Shown one piece after another: positions 1 to 6,504 of a DNA stretch of 28,657 bases. Position 1 is the stretch's first letter. Each line of letters starts with the position of its first letter. Position numbers and translations under genes: made by a program. This stretch comes from a virus, in the IMG/VR virus record IMGVR_UViG_3300011114_000679, positions 1 to 28,657 of that record, one strand, 5' to 3'. The notes under the pieces are model-generated. The model saw nothing but the letters and a program-made list of their open reading frames with translations. It was not told where the DNA came from and ran no database searches.

Positions 1-572
1 TGTGTCGACGCCACGCGGCGTTGGGGGGGGGTCAAAAGAGATGCCTTTACCCCCCTTTTCCCCACTTGTGCATCAAACGCGGTGGGCGTCAGCGTGTCCG
101 GTATGCCGGCAGACATGGCTCGGCGCTTGTCGATGTGGGCAAGCATGCCCTTGGCTTGTATGCTGATGGCTTGCTTGGTGACGCCGAAGAGCTTGCCGAT
201 CTCCTTGCCGTTAAGATGACCAGGGGCTCGCAGGATCAGGCGCATCAACTCCCAGTGCCGGCGCACCTTGGGGTCTCGCGTGTAGCCGAGCATCTGCACC
301 ACGTCGTTCACGATGCTGGCCACCTGCTCGCGAGAGATGAAGGCGTCCTGCTCAGTGCGGTCCTCGTTGGGGTTGTAAGCCCAAATCTCTGAGCGCTCAT
401 ACACAGGGAAGACGTAATCGTGAGACCGGGCTTCACAGTACGGTCCGGCGCCTTCCTCGCGTAACCGATCCTGCTGCGCCTTGGGCAACGCTTTGAACCA
501 GGCGTCGTAGCGCTTGGCATGTGCACGGTCTGCTTTGTCCGCGCTATGGTCGAAGCCGTTTAGTCCAGGCAT
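1..572 (-). CDS. Helix-turn-helix DNA-binding protein, runs off the window
   Basis: An ATG at 572 opens a frame that stays open to position 1, giving at least 190 residues. The N-terminal 110 residues are charged and unrecognised. Residues about 121-150 read NGKEIGKLFGVTKQAISIQA and onward, a clear helix-turn-helix of the sigma-region-4/LuxR-like type (KEIGKLFGVTKQAIS). The start overlaps the upstream gene's stop by 13 nt and has GAAGG a few bases before it. If the window edges are joined through the 12-bp repeat, the frame continues 21 codons and ends at TGA overlapping the terS ATG, for about 211 aa. It is probably a regulator, possibly of late genes. A packaging accessory role is possible because it sits directly before terS. 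Confidence 0.7.
   Translation of the reverse strand, partial: MPGLNGFDHSADKADRAHAKRYDAWFKALPKAQQDRLREEGAGPYCEARSHDYVFPVYERSEIWAYNPNEDRTEQDAFISREQVASIVNDVVQMLGYTRDPKVRRHWELMRLILRAPGHLNGKEIGKLFGVTKQAISIQAKGMLAHIDKRRAMSAGIPDTLTPTAFDAQVGKRGVKASLLTPPQRRVAST
2..13. repeat. 12-bp terminal direct repeat, left copy
   Basis: GTGTCGACGCCA lies here and again, identically, at the extreme right end (28646-28657). Position 1 is T, whereas the base before the right copy is A, so the match is exactly 12 bp. It could be a circular-assembly overlap or the trace of a 12-nt cohesive end, which is the length lambda uses. Joining the edges through it keeps the leftmost gene open up to the terS start. Confidence 0.7.
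26..55. other. G-run/C-run hairpin near the left end
   Basis: Six G (26-31) can pair with six C (50-55), and AAAG (35-38) with CTTT (45-48), giving a compact hairpin inside the 3' part of the leftmost gene. On the minus strand this stretch also reads CTTTTGACC followed by a C-run and CCAA, resembling the first half of the motif found before structural genes. It may belong to a cos/packaging region. No function is shown. Confidence 0.3.
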
Positions 573-841
573 GGGCCTTCGGTCTCATCCATCCATAGCT
601 CGAGGAACTCGGCATCATACTCGCAGGTGAACTTCTCACCGTCGATGTGCACCAGCATGCCCTTGCGCTCGTGGGTCAGCTCCTCGTTGGATAGATGGAC
701 GCGGTCATAGTTGAGGGTCTTCTGGACGTTCACGATGTCCACGACCTCGACCGCATAGACTTGCGCCGTATCGACATAGAGCTCGCCACGTGTAGCGAGG
801 TCGAGGATGTAGCGCATGAAGTCAGACCATAGGCAGGCCAC
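560..841 (-). CDS. Hypothetical protein, 93 aa
   Basis: I do not recognise this protein. The frame runs from GTG at 841, with an alternative ATG at 817 that gives 85 aa (MRYILDLATRGELY). Neither start has a clear Shine-Dalgarno site. The product is acidic, with a C-terminus rich in Glu and Asp (LELWMDETEGPCLD). It lies between a small basic protein and the HTH gene, in the same direction, and its 3' end overlaps the HTH start. The minus-strand gene layout supports it more than its composition does. Confidence 0.55.
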   Translation of the reverse strand: MACLWSDFMRYILDLATRGELYVDTAQVYAVEVVDIVNVQKTLNYDRVHLSNEELTHERKGMLVHIDGEKFTCEYDAEFLELWMDETEGPCLD

Positions 842-862
842 TGTGGCGAGTAAGACAAAAGT

Positions 863-1207
863 CTAAGCCACCGGGAAAACGTGGCATAGGTTCAGCCATC
901 GGCCACTTGCCGCGTCGTAGCGCATCAACCCGTGCCGGCGTAGTCTGTTCTGGAAACTGTGGTAGGTGCCGCGGTAGGTCGAGGCCTTGACGATGGCCTG
1001 CAGCTCCTCGGTCGAGAGGGAGGCCGCGAGGGTCGACAGGTTGCGGATCAGGGCAAGGTGATTGCGGGCTCTGCTTACCGTTGCTCTTTCCGTGGCTCTT
1101 ACCCGGATGGCTTCCATGTGGTCTGGCTTATCTCTCCAGGCTCTCTGTCTTACCCTGGTCCATTTTAGTTTGTCCTGTATTGCCCTGCTCAGGTTTGGCT
1201 TGCTCAT
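863..1207 (-). CDS. Small basic protein, 114 aa
   Basis: It starts with ATG at 1207 in the MSKP context shared by two other genes of this phage (4382 and 5651). The N-terminal half is strongly basic and Arg-rich (residues 9-50), which suggests nucleic-acid binding. A helical middle (LSTLAASLSTEELQAIVK) and a compact C-terminal part (FQNRLRRHGLMRYD) resemble a winged-helix fold, but I see no certain family. It is the first gene after the repeat-rich gap following the primase-helicase gene, so a role in replication or its control is plausible and unproven. Confidence 0.6.
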   Translation of the reverse strand: MSKPNLSRAIQDKLKWTRVRQRAWRDKPDHMEAIRVRATERATVSRARNHLALIRNLSTLAASLSTEELQAIVKASTYRGTYHSFQNRLRRHGLMRYDAASGRWLNLCHVFPVA

Positions 1208-1229
1208 AGGTTTGTAGTGCTAGGTGAGG

Positions 1230-1349
1230 TCATGCTAGGCCTACGACCGTAGGGAGGTAAAAGGCCGAAGCATACCTACCTACGAAGTAGGACGGAAGTA
1301 GACTAGGAAGTAGACTAGGAAGTAGACAGGGCAAAAGGTTTGTGAGCAT
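1230..1349 (-). CDS. Possible 39-aa hydrophobic peptide built on 12-bp repeats
   Basis: An ATG at 1349 opens a 39-codon frame ending at TGA 1230-1232. The 12-bp tandem repeat is a multiple of three, so it is read in frame as repeated LLPS units (LLPCLLPSLLPSLLPS), followed by a hydrophobic, aromatic stretch. No Shine-Dalgarno site precedes it. The frame may be real (a leader or membrane peptide), or an accident of a DNA-level repeat that works as an origin or operator. I favour the DNA-level reading. Confidence 0.25.
   Translation of the reverse strand: MLTNLLPCLLPSLLPSLLPSYFVGRYASAFYLPTVVGLA
1240..1253. repeat. Small palindrome CCTAC-GACC-GTAGG
   Basis: A perfect 5-bp inverted repeat with a 4-nt spacer. 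The same arms occur again at 1279-1291 with a GAA spacer, so two like palindromes flank the start of the 12-bp repeat array. They are candidate protein-binding sites at a replication origin or operator. Confidence 0.5.
1279..1291. repeat. Small palindrome CCTAC-GAA-GTAGG
   Basis: This is the second copy of the CCTAC/GTAGG inverted repeat, and it abuts the tandem array. Its right arm overlaps a degenerate repeat unit (CGAAGTAGGAC). Confidence 0.5.
1294..1329. repeat. Three tandem 12-bp repeats (GGAAGTAGACTA)
   Basis: Units lie at 1294-1305, 1306-1317 and 1318-1329. The first two are identical and the third ends in AG instead of TA. A degenerate fourth unit precedes them at about 1283-1293. 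They lie in the gap between the primase-helicase gene and the next small gene, where theta-replicating phages and plasmids often keep iterons. This suggests a replication origin or an autoregulatory operator. Confidence 0.7.
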
Positions 1350-1401
1350 GGCCTAGGATTGGTTATGAGAGGGGGGTATCAGTGGGGGGCTGTCTTGCCC
1401 C

Positions 1402-3312
1402 TCAGTTGATGTCAAAGCCGCCTACAGAGCCCGCTGAGGGGCTAGGATTGGGCTTCCTACGGGTAGGCTGGTTAAGCAGGGCATCTCCGCCTGCGTATTC
1501 CCACCTGATGACGCCGGGCTCGTCGCTGTGGGCAATCTTGGCAAACTGCGTGAACTTGCCCTCGCTGTTCTTGAGCCCACTGCGGGACTGGCGCTTGCTG
1601 AAGCCGAACTTGTAGACCGGTGTCTCGCCGTCGCCCTTGGTTCGGAATAAATACCCTGAATCGCGCGCGAAGTTTACCCACTCACTGCAGCCGGCCCCTA
1701 GGTAGGCCAGTTGGGTGGGGGTCATGCTGTCGAGGTCGTCAGCGCTCTTGGGCTTGGTGGTGTGGTGCATGTAGATCAGGGCGATGCCGGTCTCTTGCAC
1801 GATGGGGAAGATCTGGTTGCGCAGCCAGTCGGTGGTCAGTGCCTGGTCGGCGATGTCAAAGCCCGCATACGCGAGCAACGGGTCGACGAGCACGATGTCA
1901 GGCTTGTGGCGTTCGCATAGGCGCTTGAGGAAGACCGGGAAGGCTGGGCCGATGGCCTTGGAGTTGCGCACGATGACCAGGTTGTCCTTCAGCTTCAGCT
2001 TCTCTTGTGAGGTCAGGCCGCGCACACTGCCGGCGAAGGCCTCTGCGGTGTCTCCGAAGTCATTTTCGCTTTGGCAGATAACGATGCGGAGGGGGCGGAC
2101 GGGTTGGAGGCCAAAGAGGTTAAGGCCGCGAGCCCACTGGACGCACATCTGCATTGCCAACGAACTTTTGCCCGAGCCCGAGAAGCCGACGATCTGGAGC
2201 ACGTAGCCTTTGCAGAGCCAGCGGCGCTCTTTGCCGACTAGGACGGTGGCGTCGGCCTTGGGGTCGAAAGCGTCGAGGGCCTCGAGGTCGAAGTGCTCGG
2301 TGCCGTCAGCCTTCTCTTGCTCGGCGGCGTCTAGGTCTGCCTTCCAGTCTGACCAGGTTGCCCAGTCAGCGAAACCGACGCAGGTCTTGATGAGGGCCTG
2401 CAGGGCGTTGCCGCGTTTGGCAAACGGGAGGCGGGTGAAGCGTGAGGGGTTTTTGTTCTGCTTGTCAGGGGGGCAGTCAGCGAAAAGGTCGTACACTTGG
2501 CCGACGCGGGCATCGTACTCGGCCCGGTCAGCTGCATCGACGCGGACCCAAGCGTGGACGGACTTGCCACCCGAGTCGACGATGGCCGACACGGGCAGGT
2601 TAGAGCGATAGATGCGGGCCAGTTGCTCCTGCTTCTCTCCGGTGTCCCATTCCAGCAGGACGTGGCGATAGGCGCTGACGCTGGTGTCCTTGCCCTCGGC
2701 GTCCTTGACGGGGTTGATGCGGACAAAGGCGCCGGCGGGGCCACCGTAGAGCGCGGGGTCGAGGTCGACGCTGTTCTGCCAGTCGGCCACGGTCTTCACG
2801 ATGCCCTTGCCAGTGGGTCGGCCCTTGCCATCGGCATTTAGCTCGGCGGGGGTCTCGATTTGCACCTGGTCCTCGGGATTGAAGCAAGCCGCAAAGAAGT
2901 CGACGATGGTCAGGGTGTCGGATGGCTTGAAGGCAACGGGCTCGACGGGGGGGAGGTTGGCCAGCGTAGCCTTCTTAGGGGCCTCAGCGGGCTTCTGAGG
3001 CGTCTTGAGGGGGCGGTGGGTGGTCTGGGCAGGGGAGTCGCCTAGGAGGTAGCCACGGGGCTTGGTGTGGGTTCGGTTGTTGGCCTCGCGGATCTTGCGC
3101 TCGAGGGCCTTCTCGTCCCAAGCGGGCGAGCACCGGGCGACGTTGTACTCGCGGAGCAGGTCGAGGGCGGTGGCCTCGTCGAAGGCAAAGCCGTGGGCCA
3201 GCACGGTGGCGGCACGGAAGAGGGCAGCGTGTCCTTGCTGGCCTTCAATGGAGTCGGGGAGCGTGACAAGGTACTTCCTTGCCCTGGCGATAAGGTCGTC
3301 GGGGTTTTGCAT
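1402..3312 (-). CDS. Fused primase (AEP) and RecA-like helicase
   Basis: This 636-aa replication protein appears to have three parts. Residues 1-90 form a helical module like the PriCT-type domains that accompany phage primases. Residues about 215-310 resemble an archaeo-eukaryotic (prim-pol) primase, with EWD at 221-223 as the metal-binding motif, SGGKSVH at 247-253, and NKNPSRFTRLP following. Residues about 360-540 form a RepA-like (AAA_25/RecA) ATPase with Walker A GFSGSGKS (376-383), Walker B IVLVDP (473-478) and MHH near 507. It probably unwinds and primes phage DNA for the host polymerase, since no phage polymerase is present. The ATG at 3312 sits in a CAAGCCATG context, without a Shine-Dalgarno site. 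Repeats that may be the origin lie just downstream. Confidence 0.85.
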   Translation of the reverse strand: MQNPDDLIARARKYLVTLPDSIEGQQGHAALFRAATVLAHGFAFDEATALDLLREYNVARCSPAWDEKALERKIREANNRTHTKPRGYLLGDSPAQTTHRPLKTPQKPAEAPKKATLANLPPVEPVAFKPSDTLTIVDFFAACFNPEDQVQIETPAELNADGKGRPTGKGIVKTVADWQNSVDLDPALYGGPAGAFVRINPVKDAEGKDTSVSAYRHVLLEWDTGEKQEQLARIYRSNLPVSAIVDSGGKSVHAWVRVDAADRAEYDARVGQVYDLFADCPPDKQNKNPSRFTRLPFAKRGNALQALIKTCVGFADWATWSDWKADLDAAEQEKADGTEHFDLEALDAFDPKADATVLVGKERRWLCKGYVLQIVGFSGSGKSSLAMQMCVQWARGLNLFGLQPVRPLRIVICQSENDFGDTAEAFAGSVRGLTSQEKLKLKDNLVIVRNSKAIGPAFPVFLKRLCERHKPDIVLVDPLLAYAGFDIADQALTTDWLRNQIFPIVQETGIALIYMHHTTKPKSADDLDSMTPTQLAYLGAGCSEWVNFARDSGYLFRTKGDGETPVYKFGFSKRQSRSGLKNSEGKFTQFAKIAHSDEPGVIRWEYAGGDALLNQPTRRKPNPSPSAGSVGGFDIN

Positions 3313-3333
3313 GGCTTGCGGGGAGGGGTATGG

Positions 3334-3621
3334 CTAGGGCTTGCGGGACTGTCGAGCCTTCTTGCTAGTGAGGCCCCAGAAGGGAGCGCGGCGAACATAG
3401 GCGCCGACGTCCTGGCGGATCATGACGGTCTTGAGGATGCCTGACTTCACGCCGGTCTCGAGGTAGCGCATGGTGGAGGTGCGCTTGAGGCCCCAGCGCT
3501 TCGCCCAGGTCTGCCAGTTGTAAAAGCCGGGAGGGGGCTGCTCTGCTTGGTTTTGGAGAGCGCCAACGATGGCCCGCAGGGTGGCATCGGTCAGGGGCGG
3601 GCGCTTGCCTTGGGTGCCCAT
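3334..3621 (-). CDS. Small basic winged-helix-like protein, 95 aa
   Basis: I place the start at ATG 3621, which shares its A with the TGA stop of the phosphoesterase gene (TGATG), the usual coupled arrangement here. The product is basic. It has an N-terminal helix (TDATLRAIVGALQNQ) and then FYNWQTWAKRWGLKRTSTMRYL, which reads as a helix-turn-helix or winged helix, followed by an Arg/Lys-rich tail. It is probably a DNA-binding accessory of the adjacent primase-helicase, such as a loader or origin-binding protein. This is inferred from position and composition only. Confidence 0.65.
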   Translation of the reverse strand: MGTQGKRPPLTDATLRAIVGALQNQAEQPPPGFYNWQTWAKRWGLKRTSTMRYLETGVKSGILKTVMIRQDVGAYVRRAPFWGLTSKKARQSRKP

Positions 3622-4382
3622 CAGAAAGGGGAGTAAAAGCGAAGGCCAGTTTGCCAGACCCACTGAGGGCCGACCTTGTGGACCAGCCAGGCCTTCCAGT
3701 TGCGACCATTGACGACGCCGGCGACAAAGCCTGAGCCCCAGCGGGCAGTAGCTAGGCGGTGCGACGCGTAGCCCATTTCTTCCTTGAGGCATAGGCATCC
3801 GGCGCTGAAGGCGTTACCTGATCCGTGCTGGGTAAGGGCGATGCTGGCCAAGTTATGGGTGTGGCCGTGGATAAGGGCGCCACCGTGCTCGGCGTAATGC
3901 AGGCCTTGTAAGGTCGTCGCGTTGATGCCGTACGCATAGCCGTGGACCATCGCCACGGGTCCGAGACGGTAGACGCCACGGTCGGCGTGGTAAGGCAGGA
4001 TGGTCTTGCATCCGGCGGCCTTGGCGTTGGCGTTGATGGCGTCCTTGATGTCCTGACAGTAGTCGCGTACCAAGGCCGAGGAGCTCGTGCTGATCAGGTT
4101 ATCTAGTCGGTGCTCGTGGTTGCCATACAGCCAGACGGTCGGGCGGAAGCGGCGCATGAAGTCGTTGCCGGCCTCGATGTCAGCCTTAAGGGACTCGCCT
4201 GACTCGGCGTCGTTATTGCCTACGCCCCGGCGCAGGGCTCGGAAGTCGTAGTGGTCACCGCCTGCCACGCGCACGTCTGGCTTGTAGTCCTTGCAGAAGG
4301 CCCAGAGGGCATCGAGCGCTTGCGGGTCGGCCATGTCGCCATGGGAGTCAGACGCGAAGACAAAGGTGACAGGCTTGCTCAT
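3621..4382 (-). CDS. Calcineurin-like metallophosphoesterase, 253 aa
   Basis: The full set of metallophosphoesterase motifs is visible: D-S-H (residues 12-14), GGDHYD (41-46), GNHEHR (87-92), a later HG (about 146) and GHTHN (about 172-176). These ligate the two metals of phosphodiesterases and phosphatases. Length is normal for a phage stand-alone enzyme. Phage relatives hydrolyse nucleic-acid ends, cyclic nucleotides or other phosphoesters, and the substrate cannot be read from the sequence. Its start overlaps the HTH gene stop as ATGA, and its stop overlaps the next start. It lies among replication genes, so a role in DNA or nucleotide processing is likely. Removal of a cyclic-nucleotide defence signal is a further possibility. 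Confidence 0.85.
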   Translation of the reverse strand: MSKPVTFVFASDSHGDMADPQALDALWAFCKDYKPDVRVAGGDHYDFRALRRGVGNNDAESGESLKADIEAGNDFMRRFRPTVWLYGNHEHRLDNLISTSSSALVRDYCQDIKDAINANAKAAGCKTILPYHADRGVYRLGPVAMVHGYAYGINATTLQGLHYAEHGGALIHGHTHNLASIALTQHGSGNAFSAGCLCLKEEMGYASHRLATARWGSGFVAGVVNGRNWKAWLVHKVGPQWVWQTGLRFYSPF

Positions 4383-4963
4383 TTTTTAGAACGTGGGCCA
4401 CGTAGGCCTTTCGAGAGTTTAATGCGGTACTTCTTGCAGGCGCAGAAGAGGGTGCAGATGTTGATGCCATACTTGCGGGAGGCCTCGGAGAGCGTCAGGC
4501 CTTCAGCCAGGGCCTTGTATGCATACTCCTTGCCCGAGCCGCGCTTGATACGACCGGGCACCGGGCTGGCGTCTGGGTCGTTGGCCTTGGTGGATCCGAG
4601 CAGGTTGCCCTCCATGCGGGTCATGGCCGCAGCTCGACCGCCCCAGGTTGCCTTGCGCTTGCAACCATCGGGCCAGACGATGCCCTTGGCGTTGAGCCAG
4701 CGGGTGAGCTTGTTGGCCGACATGCCTAGCTTCTCGGCGGCCTCGTAGTGGGTCCAGCCTTGGCGGAAGATAAGGCGGCAGCAGACAGCGTTGATGCGGT
4801 CCTGCCCGGTAAACTTGTCGTAGTCAGGGATGAAGGTCTTAGAGCGATTGGTTGGGCACTTAGCCAGGTACTGGAGGCGCTCCATGCTGATGCCCCACTT
4901 CTTGGACAGGTCGTAGAGGTCGGCAGGCTCCTCGCCGTGGTACTTGTAGAGGATGTCGCTCAC
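4379..4963 (-). CDS. Protein with two helix-turn-helix segments, 194 aa
   Basis: I choose the GTG at 4963, which overlaps the previous stop as GTGA; a longer frame to 4993 is less likely. The N-terminal 36 residues (ending YLAKCP) match a separate 48-aa gene at 5805-5951, so this gene has a local paralogue. Two helix-turn-helix-like segments follow: THYEAAEKLGMSANKLTRWL (about residues 71-90) and LSEASRKYGINICTLF near residue 160. The tail is basic. It is probably a DNA-binding regulator or a homing/terminase-like accessory; I cannot identify the family. It sits between a coiled-coil gene and the phosphoesterase. Confidence 0.7.
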   Translation of the reverse strand: MSDILYKYHGEEPADLYDLSKKWGISMERLQYLAKCPTNRSKTFIPDYDKFTGQDRINAVCCRLIFRQGWTHYEAAEKLGMSANKLTRWLNAKGIVWPDGCKRKATWGGRAAAMTRMEGNLLGSTKANDPDASPVPGRIKRGSGKEYAYKALAEGLTLSEASRKYGINICTLFCACKKYRIKLSKGLRGPRSKK

Positions 4964-5379
4964 GACTTCTTGCCCTCCTTGGCGGCGTTCCATTCCTTCG
5001 TCACAAAATCAAACCGAAGCAGACCGCACATCCAATCCCCCGCCTTGCGGAGCCGCTCGACCTCGGCCTTGAGGCGGGCGTTTTCCTTGTGCATATTGGC
5101 GTTGGCGCACGATGCGGTGAACAACTCCCCGTTGAGGTCTTGCAGGCGTTCGCACAGGGCCATGTTGTGTTCCTCGGTCTTGTTGTAGTCGGCCAGCAGG
5201 CGGGCGTTCTCTTCCTGCAATCCGCCAATCTGGTTCAGGTCGTGGATGCGTTCCATGCGCAGGCGGGCGTAGTCGGCGTACTCGACCAGCGGGCCAGCGG
5301 GGTCGACGACGAGGATGTTGCCGCCATAGACGCGTTGCACCTGGTTGTCGGCGATGCGGTATCGGGTTGGTTCGCTCAT
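4960..5379 (-). CDS. Coiled-coil protein, 139 aa
   Basis: The start ATG overlaps the lipoprotein stop as ATGA. After an N-terminal module (residues 1-35, with YGGNILVVDPAGPLVEY), residues about 37-112 form a long heptad-patterned helix (ENARL, ENARLKAEVERLRK). The end is WMCGLLRFDFVTKEW. The ENxRLKAEVERL segment is also present in the 60-aa protein at 5648-5830, and 26 bp of underlying DNA are identical, which points to a local duplication. Function unknown; oligomerisation through the coiled coil is the only safe inference. Confidence 0.65.
   Translation of the reverse strand: MSEPTRYRIADNQVQRVYGGNILVVDPAGPLVEYADYARLRMERIHDLNQIGGLQEENARLLADYNKTEEHNMALCERLQDLNGELFTASCANANMHKENARLKAEVERLRKAGDWMCGLLRFDFVTKEWNAAKEGKKS
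5051..5076. repeat. 26-bp direct repeat, copy 1
   Basis: These 26 bases are identical to 5739-5764. Both copies encode the LKAEVERL part of a coiled coil in neighbouring genes. Exact identity over 26 bp, with divergence outside it, suggests recent duplication or gene conversion. Confidence 0.85.
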
Positions 5380-5651
5380 TTGGTTCGGGTGGTTTGTTCG
5401 ATGACGACGCTACCAGAGACATACACGGCACGACCGGAGTCAGTCGTGAAGTAGTAGCCAGGGCCGAGCGGTACGGGAGTGTTCTTGGTAAACCATTCCC
5501 TGTCGAAAGTCCTATATTGAGTCGGTGGCATGTAATAGATGCGCCAGCAGGGTTCGCGGACTTCGGTCTGGCCGACGGAGGCGACGCGCTGGTCGCACCC
5601 AGATAGTCCACAGATGACGGCGCAAAGGATGGCTAAGGTGGGCTTGCTCAT
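5376..5651 (-). CDS. Small lipoprotein, 91 aa
   Basis: The N-terminus is a lipoprotein signal: MSKP, a hydrophobic stretch LAILCAVICG, then the lipobox LSGC with the acceptor Cys at residue 19, followed by DQ. Asp after the Cys favours inner-membrane retention in enterobacteria, but host rules may differ. The mature part (about 72 residues) is short and aromatic and looks beta-rich. It is coupled on both sides by ATGA overlaps within the early module and lies away from the lysis genes. A lipoprotein there could block superinfection, as known phage lipoproteins such as T5 Llp do. This is inference; I see no specific family. Confidence 0.65.
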   Translation of the reverse strand: MSKPTLAILCAVICGLSGCDQRVASVGQTEVREPCWRIYYMPPTQYRTFDREWFTKNTPVPLGPGYYFTTDSGRAVYVSGSVVIEQTTRTK

Positions 5652-5830
5652 CGTTTGTATTTCAGTTTGTAGAGTGTTTTAGCGTGTTCATTGTGCGACT
5701 TTTGCAGGCTGGCGATAAGACGCTCGACCTGTTCAGTCAGCCGCTCGACCTCGGCCTTGAGGCGTGTATTCTCTGCCTGCATCAGCGCGTAACGCTCCAT
5801 CAGCTTAGCTTCGACGGGGATGGCCTTCAT
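5648..5830 (-). CDS. Coiled-coil protein, 60 aa
   Basis: Almost the whole protein is one heptad-patterned helix (MERYALMQAENTRLKAEVER and onward, residues 11-45) with a basic tail (YKLKYKR). It shares the ENxRLKAEVERL segment with the 139-aa protein downstream. Its ATG lies inside the 3' end of the 48-aa gene (26-nt overlap), and its stop overlaps the lipoprotein start as ATGA. The two coiled-coil proteins could pair with each other. Function unknown. Confidence 0.6.
   Translation of the reverse strand: MKAIPVEAKLMERYALMQAENTRLKAEVERLTEQVERLIASLQKSHNEHAKTLYKLKYKR
5739..5764. repeat. 26-bp direct repeat, copy 2
   Basis: Identical to 5051-5076; see that entry. The flanks diverge immediately on both sides. 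Confidence 0.85.
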
Positions 5831-5951
5831 GCGCTGCTCGCGGGCAGTTGGCCAGGAAGGTGAGTCGGGCGGGGGTCATGCCCCACTTCTTGGCGAGGTC
5901 GTAGATGTCGCCCGGTTCGGATCCGTAGCCGGCGAAGAGGTCGGAGCTCAT
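5805..5951 (-). CDS. Short paralogue of the HTH protein N-terminus, 48 aa
   Basis: The ATG at 5951 overlaps the dNMP kinase stop as ATGA, and the frame ends at TAA 5805-5807. About 20 of 35 aligned residues match the start of the 194-aa HTH protein at 4379-4963: both contain a YDLxKKWG core, an RL pair and end the shared block with LAxCP. After that block it diverges into a short His/Arg-rich tail and stops. It is either a free-standing single-domain version or the remnant of a duplicated gene that lost its C-terminal HTH domains. The KKWG helix may itself be half of an HTH. Confidence 0.65.
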   Translation of the reverse strand: MSSDLFAGYGSEPGDIYDLAKKWGMTPARLTFLANCPRAAHEGHPRRS

Positions 5952-6502
5952 AGGTTGAGGGTCTTGGCTAGGTCGATGCCCTTCTGGCGGACGTTGTCGG
6001 CGTCGTAGGCTTCGCCGTCGATAAGGTAGTCAAACTTCACGTGCTCGAGCACCTCGCGGATACTGTCGCGCTCTTCGATGTTGGCGTAGGTATTGCCCTC
6101 ACGCCATACGTAGACAGTGGTCAATGAATAGCCATGCTCCTTGGCCCACTCTGCAACGAACTGATACTCGTTGAAGTAGCGCGCGTCGGTGATGACGTGG
6201 TGTTCTCTTCCTACAGACGGGTTGCCTATCCAATAGCAAAGGCGCTTGGCAAAGGCCATGGGGTCTCGGCGTCGGACGGCCCGGCCGAACTCGACCAGGA
6301 GGTCGCGGTCCTGCAGCTTGTCGGCCTCGACGTCATAATCCACAGTGTCGATGAACTCACGTACCGCGATGTTGACCGCGAACTTGAGAGACTTGGCAAA
6401 CGAGCACCGCCAGACCTCATTCTCGGCGCCTTCGATGATGCCATCAGCCAAGGTATCCTTGCCAGCCCTAGCATACCCGTAGAGAATGATGATTTGAGCC
6501 AT
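5948..6502 (-). CDS. Deoxynucleoside monophosphate kinase-like P-loop protein
   Basis: This 184-aa protein starts at ATG 6502, two bases after the previous stop. The N-terminus is a beta-strand plus Walker A, YGYARAGKDT (residues 8-17), the form typical of T4 gene 1-type dNMP kinases, where GKDT replaces GKS/T. HVITDARYFNEYQF near the middle fits the DxRxxNE motif of that family. It presumably phosphorylates dNMPs to raise dNTP supply for phage replication. It sits between the recombination genes and the duplicated small-gene cluster. Another P-loop nucleoside kinase specificity is possible. Confidence 0.75.
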   Translation of the reverse strand: MAQIIILYGYARAGKDTLADGIIEGAENEVWRCSFAKSLKFAVNIAVREFIDTVDYDVEADKLQDRDLLVEFGRAVRRRDPMAFAKRLCYWIGNPSVGREHHVITDARYFNEYQFVAEWAKEHGYSLTTVYVWREGNTYANIEERDSIREVLEHVKFDYLIDGEAYDADNVRQKGIDLAKTLNL

Positions 6503-6504
6503 GA

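Noticed and set aside
308-526. 72-aa minus-strand frame in the left end
   Set aside because: It lies in another frame inside the HTH gene, is low in hydrophobic residues, and has no support beside the clear helix-turn-helix frame.
1294-1329. CRISPR array
   Set aside because: The repeats are 12 bp and directly tandem, with no spacers.
1397-1442. 9-bp inverted repeat over the end of the primase-helicase gene as a terminator
   Set aside because: The arms are perfect but the loop is 28 nt and no U-tract follows on the minus strand.
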